In this document: positions 8,621 through 17,130 of the stretch, in pieces
Numbering within the stretch: position 1 is the stretch's first letter
How the letters are laid out: each line of letters opens with the position of its first letter
NCBI GenBank assembly: GCA_003164785.1
Contig: PLUE01000037.1
Span: forward strand, 124,001 to 188,000
DNA: 64,000 nucleotides
Source of the DNA: Gammaproteobacteria bacterium
Lineage (GTDB): Bacteria > Pseudomonadota > Gammaproteobacteria > Steroidobacterales > Steroidobacteraceae
Reading direction: 5' to 3'
Notes under the pieces: generated by a model
The model's database searches: none
What the model saw: the letters and a program-made list of their open reading frames with translations, nothing else
What the model was told of the DNA's origin: nothing
Position numbers and translations under genes: made by a program

Positions 8621-8840
8621 ACCGCTCGGGCGTGTGAGTGTCGTGGAGGATTTTCTTCCGCCGCCGGGTGATTTGGTATTTCATGAGGACACGGAGAAGG
8701 TCACGATCACGCTCTCGAAGCGAAGCGTGGATTTCTTCAAGCGAGAAGCGCGCCTTCACGGCACGCAGTATCAACGCATGATACGGGCGCTTCTGGATCG
8801 GTACTCGCAGGCACATGCCCGGTCCGAGAAGGGAAAATGA
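8592..8840 (+). CDS. CopG/BrnA-like ribbon-helix-helix antitoxin, apparently orphan
   Basis: An 82-residue protein beginning MKKPIKYTNEPLG, with an acidic linker VVEDFLPPPGDLVF, then EKVTITLSKRSVDFFKREARLHG and YQRMIRALLDRY. The KVTITLSKRSVDFF strand and following two helices match the RHH DNA-binding fold of BrnA/CopG-type antitoxins. A longer start at 8529/8532 would add 20 unrelated residues, so the ATG at 8592 is preferred. No intact toxin gene adjoins; a possible toxin remnant lies just upstream. It would be expected to repress its own promoter. Confidence 0.7.
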   Translation: MKKPIKYTNEPLGRVSVVEDFLPPPGDLVFHEDTEKVTITLSKRSVDFFKREARLHGTQYQRMIRALLDRYSQAHARSEKGK

Positions 8841-8900
8841 GAGTGAGGAGCCCGGCGTCGGTCTCGGATACGCCTGGGCTCGGCGTTCTTGGGAGCCGGC

Positions 8901-9164
8901 CTAAGGAATCTTGAAAAAGCCTTCCTTCAAGATCCTGTCGACGTTGTGCGGCTGATCCAAGGGAATGCCATGCCTCACCTTTAATCTGGCGATGTTCTCC
9001 AGCTTGCGTTTGACCGGCATGAAATAGATCTGCAGGCAAAAGCCGATGAACAACACGGCAAATAAAATGACGAAAAGATCCGTCGCGATAGGCTGAAAGT
9101 GATGGCCCACGACGATCGAGACGACCATGTAACCAAGGGGCAAGGGTCGCTTGAGAGTGGGCAT
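8901..9164 (-). CDS. Small membrane protein of unknown function
   Basis: An 87-residue protein from the ATG at 9162-9164, which has AGG 6 nt upstream; an in-frame start at 9197 would add 11 residues. It has two hydrophobic stretches (GYMVVSIVVG and LFVILFAVLFIGFCLQIYF) and a basic cytoplasmic-looking tail ending in ILKEGFFKIP. I do not recognise the family. It stands alone between the antitoxin and the EamA transporter. Confidence 0.55.
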   Translation of the reverse strand: MPTLKRPLPLGYMVVSIVVGHHFQPIATDLFVILFAVLFIGFCLQIYFMPVKRKLENIARLKVRHGIPLDQPHNVDRILKEGFFKIP

Positions 9165-9266
9165 TGGCAGCCTGCGAATTCCGGACGACGACTTCATCCT
9201 ATATCAGGTCGATGGACGACGAAAGCGGAGACTTACGGCGTTGCCGGGCGGGCGTTGCCGCTGAAA

Positions 9267-10160
9267 CTACGAGCGTCCTGATTCCAGGGTGGGTTTCGCG
9301 GTGCGCGTGCCGCTCGATCCGAGGGCCGAGCCGATCAGGATGAGCGCGAGTCCGGCGGCCAGCCCGGGCCCGACATGTTCGTGCAGGACCAGCACCCCGA
9401 GAAGCGCGGCAATGGCGGGGCTGACGTAGGCGACGATCGCGGCGCGCGCGGCGCCGGCGGCGTGGATCACGTAGAAATAGAGGAGCAGGGCGCTCGCGGA
9501 GCTGAACAGGCCGAGGACGCCGATGGAGGCCAGCGACAATGCCGAAGGCATGGCGCGCGGCATGCTCCATGCCGCGAACGGCAGGAGGATCACCGAGGCC
9601 ACCGCCAGGCTGATCGCCACCGCGCCGATCTCATCGACCCCCCGGAGGTGCCGCTGCACGATCAGCGGCCCCACGGCATAACCGACGATGGCTATGCCTA
9701 AGCAGCCGACGGCGAACCATTGACGGTAGCCGCTGATGGTGTCGAACCCGAGCAGCACGAAGACGCCCAGCAAGCCGATCCCGAGTCCGATGAGCCGACG
9801 CGCGCTGAGTTCTTCGCGGACCCCGAACAGCGGCGCGATGATGACGACGGTCAGCGGCACGGTGGCCACCAACACGCCGGTGATCGAGGATGTCAGGGAA
9901 GTCTCGGCGAACGCGATCAACGAGAAGGGAATGACGAGTTCGGTGACGGCGAACGCCACGATGGCGCCTTTGTGGCGCAGCGCCGCCGTCAGCGCGCCGC
10001 GGTGCCAGGCCAGCGGCACGAGCACCAGCGCGCCCAGGGTGATGCGGCCCCAGGCCACGCACAGCGGCGAGATGTCGACGAGCGCGAGCTTGATGAAAAA
10101 GTAGGGTATGCCCCAGACCACGCACAACAGCGCGAACAGGATCGAAATTTTAAACGTCAT
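9267..10160 (-). CDS. EamA/DMT-family transporter
   Basis: A 297-residue inner-membrane protein with about ten hydrophobic helices arranged as two EamA repeats. It starts with a typical FALLCVVWGIPYFFIK helix; the second repeat ends near residue 280 (LAAGLALILIGSALG). Proteins of this family export amino acids or small metabolites, and the substrate here is unknown. Its start overlaps the end of the truncated SDR gene by 11 bp. With the GlxA regulator upstream, the three form one minus-strand unit. Confidence 0.85.
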   Translation of the reverse strand: MTFKISILFALLCVVWGIPYFFIKLALVDISPLCVAWGRITLGALVLVPLAWHRGALTAALRHKGAIVAFAVTELVIPFSLIAFAETSLTSSITGVLVATVPLTVVIIAPLFGVREELSARRLIGLGIGLLGVFVLLGFDTISGYRQWFAVGCLGIAIVGYAVGPLIVQRHLRGVDEIGAVAISLAVASVILLPFAAWSMPRAMPSALSLASIGVLGLFSSASALLLYFYVIHAAGAARAAIVAYVSPAIAALLGVLVLHEHVGPGLAAGLALILIGSALGSSGTRTAKPTLESGRS

Positions 10161-10557
10161 CAGAATCCGGCCGTGCCACGTTCACGATATTGCCGCGCGA
10201 CCCGCGCAGCGCCGGCAGGGCGGCCTGCGAACAGAAGAACGTGCCGCCGAGATTGGTGGCGAGGGTGGTGTCCCAATGCTCCTGGGTCACGTCGGCGATG
10301 GCGATCTCCTGGAAGATCCCGGCGCAGTTCACCAGCACGTCGAGTCCGTCCAGGACGCCGATCGCCGCGGCGACGACGGCCTGCGCGGCGGTCCGAGTGC
10401 TGATGTCGCCGACGGCCGGATGCAGGTCGGTGAAGCCCGTGCGCTCGATGAAGTTCTGGTAGGAGACCATGCTGCGCGCGCCGACCGCGACGGTGGCCGC
10501 GCCGATGCCGCGTGCGCCGCCGGTGACCAGCACGCGCTTGCCCGTGAAATCAAACAT
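10150..10557 (-). pseudogene. Short-chain dehydrogenase/reductase, truncated
   Basis: The N-terminal Rossmann segment is clear: DFTGKRVLVTGGARGIGAAT (residues 3-22), and further on LDVLVNCAG and NLGGTFFCSQAALP. The stretch between the glycine motif and GDIS is about 15 residues shorter than usual. The protein then ends right after GNIVNVA, before the catalytic Ser and YxxxK, so about 110 C-terminal residues are absent. Enzyme activity is not expected. The EamA gene begins exactly at the break. The start overlaps the GlxA regulator stop by 8 bp. Confidence 0.75.
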
Positions 10558-11563
10558 GTCTCATTCCTGTTCGGCGCAAAACCGGCGCGGTGGTGGATTG
10601 TGTGCGATCGCGGCTCGGCGAACAACCGAACATGCTGCGATAGAGGCGGCAGAAGTACTCGGGCGACGCAAAGCCGCATGACAGTGCGATTTGCGTCACG
10701 CTCAGGTCGGTTTGCTGCAGGAGCTGATGCGCCTTCGTCATGCGGATCTGCCGGTATTGCTGCAGCACCGATGACCGCAGTTCGTCCTTGAAGCGCCGCT
10801 CGATCTGCCGCAGCGACATCCCCACGCGGCGCGCGATCTCGGCACAGCTGAGCGGCTCGTCGATGTGCTCGGCCATGAGCATCCGGGCTCGCAGCACAGC
10901 TTCGTCGGAACTGGATTGTGCGCCGCCGATCGCGAGGCGTTGCGCGGTCTCGCCGGAGCGTGGCTTGCCCAGCAGCAGATGCTCCGCGACTTCGCCTGCC
11001 AGGTCCGCGCCGGCGCGATCGGGACTGCCGCGATCGGCCCCGGCGTGCCAGTCGATCCATGCGACCATCATGTCGAGGATCGCGGCGGCGCCCGCGCAGG
11101 TGATGCGGTCGCGGCTGCGGGTGAACAATTGCGACACGACCTCGGTCTTTGGATAGTGTTCCTGGAAGCCGATGGCATTGTCCCAATGTACCGCGACCCG
11201 GTGACCATTCAGCAGGCCGGCCTCCGCCACCACCAGGCTGCCGTTCTCGATGCCGCCGATCTCGACGCCGAAGCGCGCGATGCGCTTGAGCCAGCGAACC
11301 GCGTGCCGCTCGCCGAGCGCGCGCTGCGCATCGAAGCTGGCGAGGACGAACACGGATTTGCACTCGGCGGCCACCTCCAGGGCGCCGTCCACCGCGGTGA
11401 TGCGTCCGTTGCTGGCGTGCACCGGCCGGCCATCGACGGAGATGACTTTCCAGTCGAAGAGCGGCCGCTGGGACAGCCAGTTTGCCACGAACAAGGGTTC
11501 GATGGCCGCGGCCAGCCCGAGACTCGAGAACTCCGGCAACACCAAAAAGGCGACCTTCCGCAC
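10550..11563 (-). CDS. GlxA-type transcriptional regulator (DJ-1/PfpI plus AraC HTH)
   Basis: A 337-residue protein with an N-terminal DJ-1/PfpI-like domain (KVAFLVLPEFSSLGLAAAIEP to about residue 180) and a C-terminal AraC/XylS domain with two HTHs (CAEIARRVGMSLRQIERRF; QIALSCGFASPEYFCRLYR). Relatives such as GbdR and CdhR control catabolism of glycine betaine and carnitine. It is divergent from the Rieske-GMC-aldolase genes, which it may regulate. The 114-bp divergent gap holds a loose dyad, TGTCG (11575) and CGACA (11602). Confidence 0.87.
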   Translation of the reverse strand: MRKVAFLVLPEFSSLGLAAAIEPLFVANWLSQRPLFDWKVISVDGRPVHASNGRITAVDGALEVAAECKSVFVLASFDAQRALGERHAVRWLKRIARFGVEIGGIENGSLVVAEAGLLNGHRVAVHWDNAIGFQEHYPKTEVVSQLFTRSRDRITCAGAAAILDMMVAWIDWHAGADRGSPDRAGADLAGEVAEHLLLGKPRSGETAQRLAIGGAQSSSDEAVLRARMLMAEHIDEPLSCAEIARRVGMSLRQIERRFKDELRSSVLQQYRQIRMTKAHQLLQQTDLSVTQIALSCGFASPEYFCRLYRSMFGCSPSRDRTQSTTAPVLRRTGMRHV

Positions 11564-11677
11564 GCGCGCTCCTGTGTCGATATGATCTGTGTAAATACGA
11601 CAGCATGATGACGCTTTTCAGCAGGCACGGCGAGTCGATGCGCTCTAGTTTGGCCCATCTCAAAATCAGGGGCAGTC

Positions 11678-12811
11678 ATGAGCGTCGAGGAAGCCAGTTG
11701 GAGCGTCGAGGATCAGGAAGCGGGCTACACCCTGCCGGCGAAGTTCTTCTATGACGACGCCATCTTTCAGCAGGAGAAGACGAAGATCTTCTTCAAGTCG
11801 TGGCACCTGGTGGGGCACGTCAACGAATTGCGCGAGCCGGGCACGTTTCTGACCCATGAAATCTTCGAGCAGAGCATCATTCTGGTGGCGGGCCGCGATG
11901 GCAAATTGCGCGCGTTCCACAATGTCTGCCAGCATCGGGGCAATCGCTTGGTCGAGTCCCGGCGCGGCAAGGTGGCGATGCTCACCTGCGCCTATCACGC
12001 GTGGACGTATTCGCTGGACGGGTGCCTGCGCGGCGCGTCGCAGACGCAGAACGTGGCCGGATTCGACAAGGACAAGCACGGCCTGAAGCCGGTCAAGGTG
12101 GAAGTCTTCGCCGGCTTCGTCTACATCAATCTCGATCCGGACGCGAAGTCCATTGCCGACATGGCGCCCGGCGCCGAGGCGCAGATTCGCCGCCATATCC
12201 CGGACCTGGATCGCCTGACGTTGCTGCAGGAGGTGGACGTTCCGGTGGCGGCCAACTGGAAAGTGATCCAGGAGAACTCCATCGAGGGCTACCATTTCGA
12301 CCAATCCGGCCCGGCGCACAAACAGCTGGTGAGGTTGATCGATTTCGCCGGCTACACGCTCACGCCGCACGGCGACTGGTGGACCTATATCGGCCCCACC
12401 AAACCAGGGGCCACCGAGGCCTACGGCCTGCCGCTCGCGGGGGCGACCTGGCAGTCGAGCGGCTTTTTCAATTTCGGTCTGTGGCCGAATGCCACCCTCT
12501 ATGTGTTCCCGTATGCCGACGTGGTGGGCACCTTCATCATGATGCCCACCGGTCCGGAAACCTCGATGCTGCGCTTCGGGTACTACGGCATCGAGGGTCG
12601 GCCGCTGCCGGACGTGACCAAGGCCTGCATTCGATGGATGAACGAGGACCTGGGTCCCGAGGACATCAAGCTCAACGTCTCGAACCAGAAGGGATTGCGC
12701 TCCTTCGGTTTCGAGCGCGGGCGCTACATCATCGGTGAGGGATTCGAGAATCGCAGCGAGCATCTGGTCAAACATTTCCACAAGCTCTGCTACGACGCGA
12801 TCCGTTCGTGA
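11678..12811 (+). CDS. Rieske non-heme iron oxygenase, CntA/GbcA-like alpha subunit
   Basis: A 377-residue oxygenase. The Rieske [2Fe-2S] ligands are C84-x-H86 (CQHRG) and C104-x2-H107 (CAYH). In the mononuclear iron domain, NWKVIQENSIEGYHF supplies H206, with H214 following. The bridging acidic residue between the two centres is Glu (E203) instead of the common Asp, as in carnitine monooxygenase CntA and related quaternary-amine oxygenases. Together with the divergent GlxA regulator this suggests oxidative dealkylation of a quaternary ammonium or related compound. No reductase subunit lies nearby. The stop overlaps the next start (GTGA). Confidence 0.87.
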   Translation: MSVEEASWSVEDQEAGYTLPAKFFYDDAIFQQEKTKIFFKSWHLVGHVNELREPGTFLTHEIFEQSIILVAGRDGKLRAFHNVCQHRGNRLVESRRGKVAMLTCAYHAWTYSLDGCLRGASQTQNVAGFDKDKHGLKPVKVEVFAGFVYINLDPDAKSIADMAPGAEAQIRRHIPDLDRLTLLQEVDVPVAANWKVIQENSIEGYHFDQSGPAHKQLVRLIDFAGYTLTPHGDWWTYIGPTKPGATEAYGLPLAGATWQSSGFFNFGLWPNATLYVFPYADVVGTFIMMPTGPETSMLRFGYYGIEGRPLPDVTKACIRWMNEDLGPEDIKLNVSNQKGLRSFGFERGRYIIGEGFENRSEHLVKHFHKLCYDAIRS

Positions 12812-14469
12812 ACACCGGCTTCGATTACCTCATCGTCGGCGCCGGCTCCGCAGGCTGCGTGCTGGCGGCGCGCCTGACGGAGGACCCGACCATCCGCGTG
12901 CTGTTGGTGGAGGCGGGACCGACGGACGGCAGCTGGCGAATTTCAATGCCCTCGGCGGTGGGCAGTCTGTTGAGTTCCGACCGTTTCAACTGGAACTATG
13001 TGTCGGAGCCGGAGCCGTTCTTGGACGGACGCCGTCTCACGCATCCGCGCGGCCGCGTGTTGGGCGGCTCATCGTCCATCAACGGGATGGTGTACATCCG
13101 CGGTCACGCGGGCGACTACGATGGTTGGGCCAAGGCCGGACTGGCGGGGTGGGGTTACGCTGACGTGTTGCCGTACTTCAAGCGTGCGGAGAATCATCTG
13201 CATGGCGCGGACCGGTATCACGGCGCCGCCGGACCGCTCGCGGTGTATGCGCCGGACATCACGCGCACGCCGCTCGCCGCCGCGTTCGTCGAGGCGGCGC
13301 TGCAGGCGGGGTATGGATCGGCGCCCGATTCGAACGGTGAACGCCAGGAGGGTTTCGGCCGCGTCGATCGCACGACCACCCCCGGGGGACGGCGTTGCAG
13401 CGCGGCACGAGCCTACCTGGCGCCCGCGATGAAGCGCGCGAATCTCGAGGTGGTCACCGGCGCGCTGGTGCACCGGGTGCTGCTCGAGGGCAAGCGCGCC
13501 GTCGGCATCGAGTACTCGGTGGGCGGCGTCGTCGCGAGAGCTCATGCCGGTACCGATGTGATCCTCTGTGCCGGCGCCATCAATTCGCCGCAGCTGTTGC
13601 AGCTGTCGGGTATCGGCGCGGCCCAGGCCCTCGCGAGCGCCGGCATCGAGCTGCGGCACGAGCTGCCGGCCGTGGGCGCCAATCTCAACGATCATCCCGA
13701 TCTGGTCGTGCAGCATCGCTGTCTGCGGCCGATCTCCATCTTCGGCGCGAATCGCGGCATCGCAAAGATCGTCACCGGCCTGCGCTGGTTCGCGCGCCTG
13801 GGCGGGCTGGCGGGCTCCAATCACTTCGAGGCCGGCGGGTTTCTGCGCAGCCGTGCCGGTGTCGAACAGCCGGACATCCAATTGACCTTCATGCCGCTGG
13901 CCATCAAGCCGGGCACGGTGGACGACGTGGGGTCTCATTCCTTCCAGGTCCACATCGATTTGATGCGCCCGAAGAGCCTGGGCCGGGTGACGATCCGATC
14001 CGCCGATCCGGCGGCGGCGCCCGCGATCCTGTTCAACTATCTCGCCGACCGCCAAGATCGTGAGGACCTGCGCGCGGCGGTACGCCTGACGCGTGAGATC
14101 CTCGCGCAGCCGGCCTTGATGCCGTATCGTGGCGAGGAATTGAATCCGGGACCCGAGGTGCAGAGTGATGCCGCGATCGATGCCTGGGTGCGCCGAGGCG
14201 TGGAGACCTGCTATCACCCGGTGGGAACGTGTCGCATGGGCGTCAACGACCGCGATTCGGTCGTCGGTGCGGATTGCCGCGTGCACGGAATCGCCGGGCT
14301 GCGCGTCATCGACGCCTCCATCATGCCGGCCATCGTCAGCGGCAACACCAACGCGCCGACGATCATGATCGCCGAGAAAATGAGCGATCTGTTGCGCGGC
14401 AGGAGCGCACTGGCGCGCGACGATGCCCCCGTTTGGACTCATCCCCGCTGGGCAACGGCACAGCGTTGA
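12808..14469 (+). CDS. GMC-family FAD oxidoreductase (choline/alcohol dehydrogenase-like)
   Basis: A 553-residue flavoprotein. The N-terminal FAD dinucleotide motif is [18 protein letters not shown], the GMC signature region is [19 protein letters not shown] near residue 90, and [17 protein letters not shown] is the second signature. The C-terminal catalytic segment is [11 protein letters not shown], followed by [19 protein letters not shown]. These features match BetA-type choline and alcohol dehydrogenases. It would oxidise an alcohol to an aldehyde, perhaps a product or precursor of the Rieske reaction. The GTG start overlaps the Rieske stop. Confidence 0.88.
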   Translation: MNTGFDYLIVGAGSAGCVLAARLTEDPTIRVLLVEAGPTDGSWRISMPSAVGSLLSSDRFNWNYVSEPEPFLDGRRLTHPRGRVLGGSSSINGMVYIRGHAGDYDGWAKAGLAGWGYADVLPYFKRAENHLHGADRYHGAAGPLAVYAPDITRTPLAAAFVEAALQAGYGSAPDSNGERQEGFGRVDRTTTPGGRRCSAARAYLAPAMKRANLEVVTGALVHRVLLEGKRAVGIEYSVGGVVARAHAGTDVILCAGAINSPQLLQLSGIGAAQALASAGIELRHELPAVGANLNDHPDLVVQHRCLRPISIFGANRGIAKIVTGLRWFARLGGLAGSNHFEAGGFLRSRAGVEQPDIQLTFMPLAIKPGTVDDVGSHSFQVHIDLMRPKSLGRVTIRSADPAAAPAILFNYLADRQDREDLRAAVRLTREILAQPALMPYRGEELNPGPEVQSDAAIDAWVRRGVETCYHPVGTCRMGVNDRDSVVGADCRVHGIAGLRVIDASIMPAIVSGNTNAPTIMIAEKMSDLLRGRSALARDDAPVWTHPRWATAQR

Positions 14470-14484
14470 AACCTTAGGAACCCC

Positions 14485-15246
14485 ATGACAGCCAATGCGT
14501 CCGCGATCTCGTCCCTGCTGGATCATCCGCGCGAGCGCACCGACCTCGCGGCCGCCTTCCGTTGGTTCGCGCGCCTCGACATGCACGAGTCGGTCGCCAA
14601 CCATCTGAGCGTCAGCGTCAGCGAGGATGGCTCCCGGTTCCTCATCAACCCCCGAGGCCGGCACTTCTCCCGCGTCACCGCGGGCGAGCTTCTCCTCCTG
14701 GATGCGAACGATGCGACGACGCTGGCCCGCGAGAACGCGCCAGACCCCACGGCGTGGCACCTGCACGCCCGGCTGCATGCCCGCATGCCGGGCGCGCGCT
14801 GCGTGATGCATCTGCATTCCAAGCATGCGACCGCGCTGGCGTGCCTGGAGGACCCGACCCTGTACCCCATCGACATGAATACGATGCGATTCTTCGGTCG
14901 GGTGGCGCTCGACCGGGATTTCGCGGGAATGGCGTTGTCCGACAGCGAGGGCGACCGCGTGGCCGATCTGATGGGCGATGGCAAGAGCGTCCTGTTGATG
15001 GCCAATCACGGGGTACTGGTGATCGGCGCATCGGTGGCGGACGCCTTCGACGAGCTCTATTACTTTGAACGCGCCGCCGCGACCTTGCTCACGTGTTATG
15101 CGACCGGCAAGCCGCTGCGCGTCGTGGCCGACGACGTGGCGGCGCTCACAGAAAGGCAATGGCGGGGTTACGGACAGCTGGCCATCGACCACCTGGACAA
15201 CATCAAAGCCATTCTCGACGTGGAGGAGCCGGCGTATCGCCGCTAG
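14485..15246 (+). CDS. Class II aldolase/adducin-family protein
   Basis: A 253-residue protein with the class II aldolase fold: an N-terminal NHLSVSVSEDGSRFLINPRG segment, the zinc ligands in MHLHSKHATAL, and a later His in LMANHGVLVIG. The catalytic Glu expected in true L-fuculose-phosphate-type aldolases is not obvious, so aldolase, epimerase or decarboxylase chemistry are all open. It follows the GMC gene by 15 nt on the same strand and is the third gene of the putative catabolic operon. Confidence 0.82.
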   Translation: MTANASAISSLLDHPRERTDLAAAFRWFARLDMHESVANHLSVSVSEDGSRFLINPRGRHFSRVTAGELLLLDANDATTLARENAPDPTAWHLHARLHARMPGARCVMHLHSKHATALACLEDPTLYPIDMNTMRFFGRVALDRDFAGMALSDSEGDRVADLMGDGKSVLLMANHGVLVIGASVADAFDELYYFERAAATLLTCYATGKPLRVVADDVAALTERQWRGYGQLAIDHLDNIKAILDVEEPAYRR

Positions 15247-15332
15247 GACCGCGGGACGCATCACTGACCGTGACCCAAAACTGTGCGTGTCATCAAGGTG
15301 CGAGTCCTTTACGTGGTACATTCTTTGACTGA

Positions 15333-17060
15333 ATGAACGGCACTCTCATGCTCGTCGAATTGGCCGGCCACGTGGGGCTCCTGCTCTGGGGAACCCACAT
15401 GGTGGGCTCAGGCGTGCAGCGAGGGTTCGCGCCGGTGTTACGGCGTTGGCTGGGCAAGAACCTCGACAGCCCATTGCGTGCGTTCGCGACCGGCTTGGGG
15501 ATCACGACGTTACTGCAGAGCAGTACGGCGACGGGATTGCTGGCGACCTCGTTCACCGCGACGGGGGTGATCGCGCTCGCTCCGGCGCTGGCGGTGATGC
15601 TGGGCGCGAATGTCGGCACCGCGCTGCTCACGCAGTTGCTGTCGCTCAACATGGCGCTGGTGGGGCCACCGCTGGTCTTGCTCGGCGTGCTGGCCTTTCG
15701 TTGGGCCGCCGATGGCCGCACCCGGAACGTCGGCCGCATCGTGATCGGCTTGGGTCTCATGCTGATGGCCCTCGCGGGACTCATGCACACGTTCGCCCCG
15801 CTCGAAAGCGCTCCGCTGCTCAAGCCCATCATCGGGGCGCTGTCGGGCGATCCGGTGCTCGCCGTCCTGATCGCGGCGGTGCTGACCTGGGCCTGCCACT
15901 CGAGCATCGCCATGGTGCTGCTGATCGGTTCGTTCGAGGCCAGCCATCTAGTGGGACCGACCGGGGCCTTGGCGCTGGTCCTCGGCGCCAATCTCGGCGG
16001 GGCGCTGCCGGCGCTGTTCAATGCCTCCACGTCGGTCGCGAGGCGTTTGCCGCTCGGCAATTTACTGGTGCGCGCGACCGGGGTGATCTTGGCGCTGCCA
16101 TTCCTGCCGACGATCGCCGGCGCCCTGGGTGCGGCGTCGCCGGGTGCCGGCCGGTTGGTCGTGAATTTTCACCTTCTGTTCAACGTGGCGCTGGCGCTGG
16201 CGTTTCTGGGGCCGGTGCGCGCCTTCGCCCGATTGCTGACCCGTTGGCTGCCGGATCCGCCGCTGGCCGTCGATCCGGGCCGGCCGCTGCATCTGGATGC
16301 CGCGGCGCTCGACTCGGCGACGGTCGCGTTGGCGAACGCCTCGCGTGAGACGCTGCGCATGGCCGACATGATCGACCTGATGCTGCGCGATGCGATGAAA
16401 GTAGTCTCCGGGCAGTCGATCGGGCGGGGCGTCGCGGTGGCCGCGGCCGGCAGCAGCGTCGATCAGTTGGGCGAGGCGATCCGCCGCTATCTGGCCGACA
16501 TCGGCGACGAGCAGTCGCTCGACCACCGGCGCGAGGGCGCGCGCGGTCAGGACATCCTGTCGGCGGTCATCAACCTCGAACACGTCGCGGACATCATCGC
16601 CAACAGTCTGGTGGAGTTCGCCCTGCGCAATCTGAAGCGCGGCCGGCATCTGTCGTCGGCGGAGATCGAGATCGTGGCCCTCATGCACGGCGAACTGCTC
16701 GACAGCCTGCGTCTGGCCCTGGCGGTGTTCTTGCAGGCCGGGCCGGACGATGCCAAACGGCTCGTCGCCAGCAAGACGGAATTCCGCGAGTTCGAGGCGA
16801 CCGCGATGGCGCTGAGCGTGCGTATGCTGCGCAGTGTCGCGACCACCGCGCGTTTCGCCGGGACCGACGCGGCCGCACGGGCGGCGGATGCGGTCGCGGA
16901 GGAGAGCGGCTTGCTGCTGCGCTCGGTGCGTGATCTGCGGCGCATCCATTCCCATCTGGCGAGCTTTGCCTACCCCATCCTGCATCGTCCCGCGAGCGGC
17001 GGCCCGGATGCGCCCGTGGTCGATGACGCCGTCGGAACGGAACGCATTCACTCAATGTAG
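15333..17060 (+). CDS. Na+/Pi cotransporter-family protein with PhoU-like C-terminus
   Basis: A 575-residue membrane protein. The first 300 residues carry two inverted repeats with the hallmark TLLQSSTATG and a second CHSSIAMVLL site, typical of NptA/YjbB sodium-phosphate cotransporters. The C-terminal 230 residues are helical and PhoU-like, as in bacterial YjbB proteins. It probably moves phosphate across the inner membrane, in either direction. It is separated by 86 bp from the aldolase gene and is likely an independent unit. Confidence 0.88.
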   Translation: MNGTLMLVELAGHVGLLLWGTHMVGSGVQRGFAPVLRRWLGKNLDSPLRAFATGLGITTLLQSSTATGLLATSFTATGVIALAPALAVMLGANVGTALLTQLLSLNMALVGPPLVLLGVLAFRWAADGRTRNVGRIVIGLGLMLMALAGLMHTFAPLESAPLLKPIIGALSGDPVLAVLIAAVLTWACHSSIAMVLLIGSFEASHLVGPTGALALVLGANLGGALPALFNASTSVARRLPLGNLLVRATGVILALPFLPTIAGALGAASPGAGRLVVNFHLLFNVALALAFLGPVRAFARLLTRWLPDPPLAVDPGRPLHLDAAALDSATVALANASRETLRMADMIDLMLRDAMKVVSGQSIGRGVAVAAAGSSVDQLGEAIRRYLADIGDEQSLDHRREGARGQDILSAVINLEHVADIIANSLVEFALRNLKRGRHLSSAEIEIVALMHGELLDSLRLALAVFLQAGPDDAKRLVASKTEFREFEATAMALSVRMLRSVATTARFAGTDAAARAADAVAEESGLLLRSVRDLRRIHSHLASFAYPILHRPASGGPDAPVVDDAVGTERIHSM

Positions 17061-17130
17061 ATTACAAGCTTCCTGAAAAGCGGTTTAATCACGGATTGTG
17101 CGAACTCGAACCGTTTCCAGGGGTGTTGTG

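Noticed and set aside
11575..11602. TGTCG-N18-CGACA dyad between the GlxA gene and the Rieske gene
   Set aside because: Too short and widely spaced to claim as an operator without comparison.
13069..15321. Long minus-strand open frame opposite the GMC and aldolase genes
   Set aside because: Low-complexity Arg/Gly/His composition, no motif; the plus-strand genes are unambiguous.
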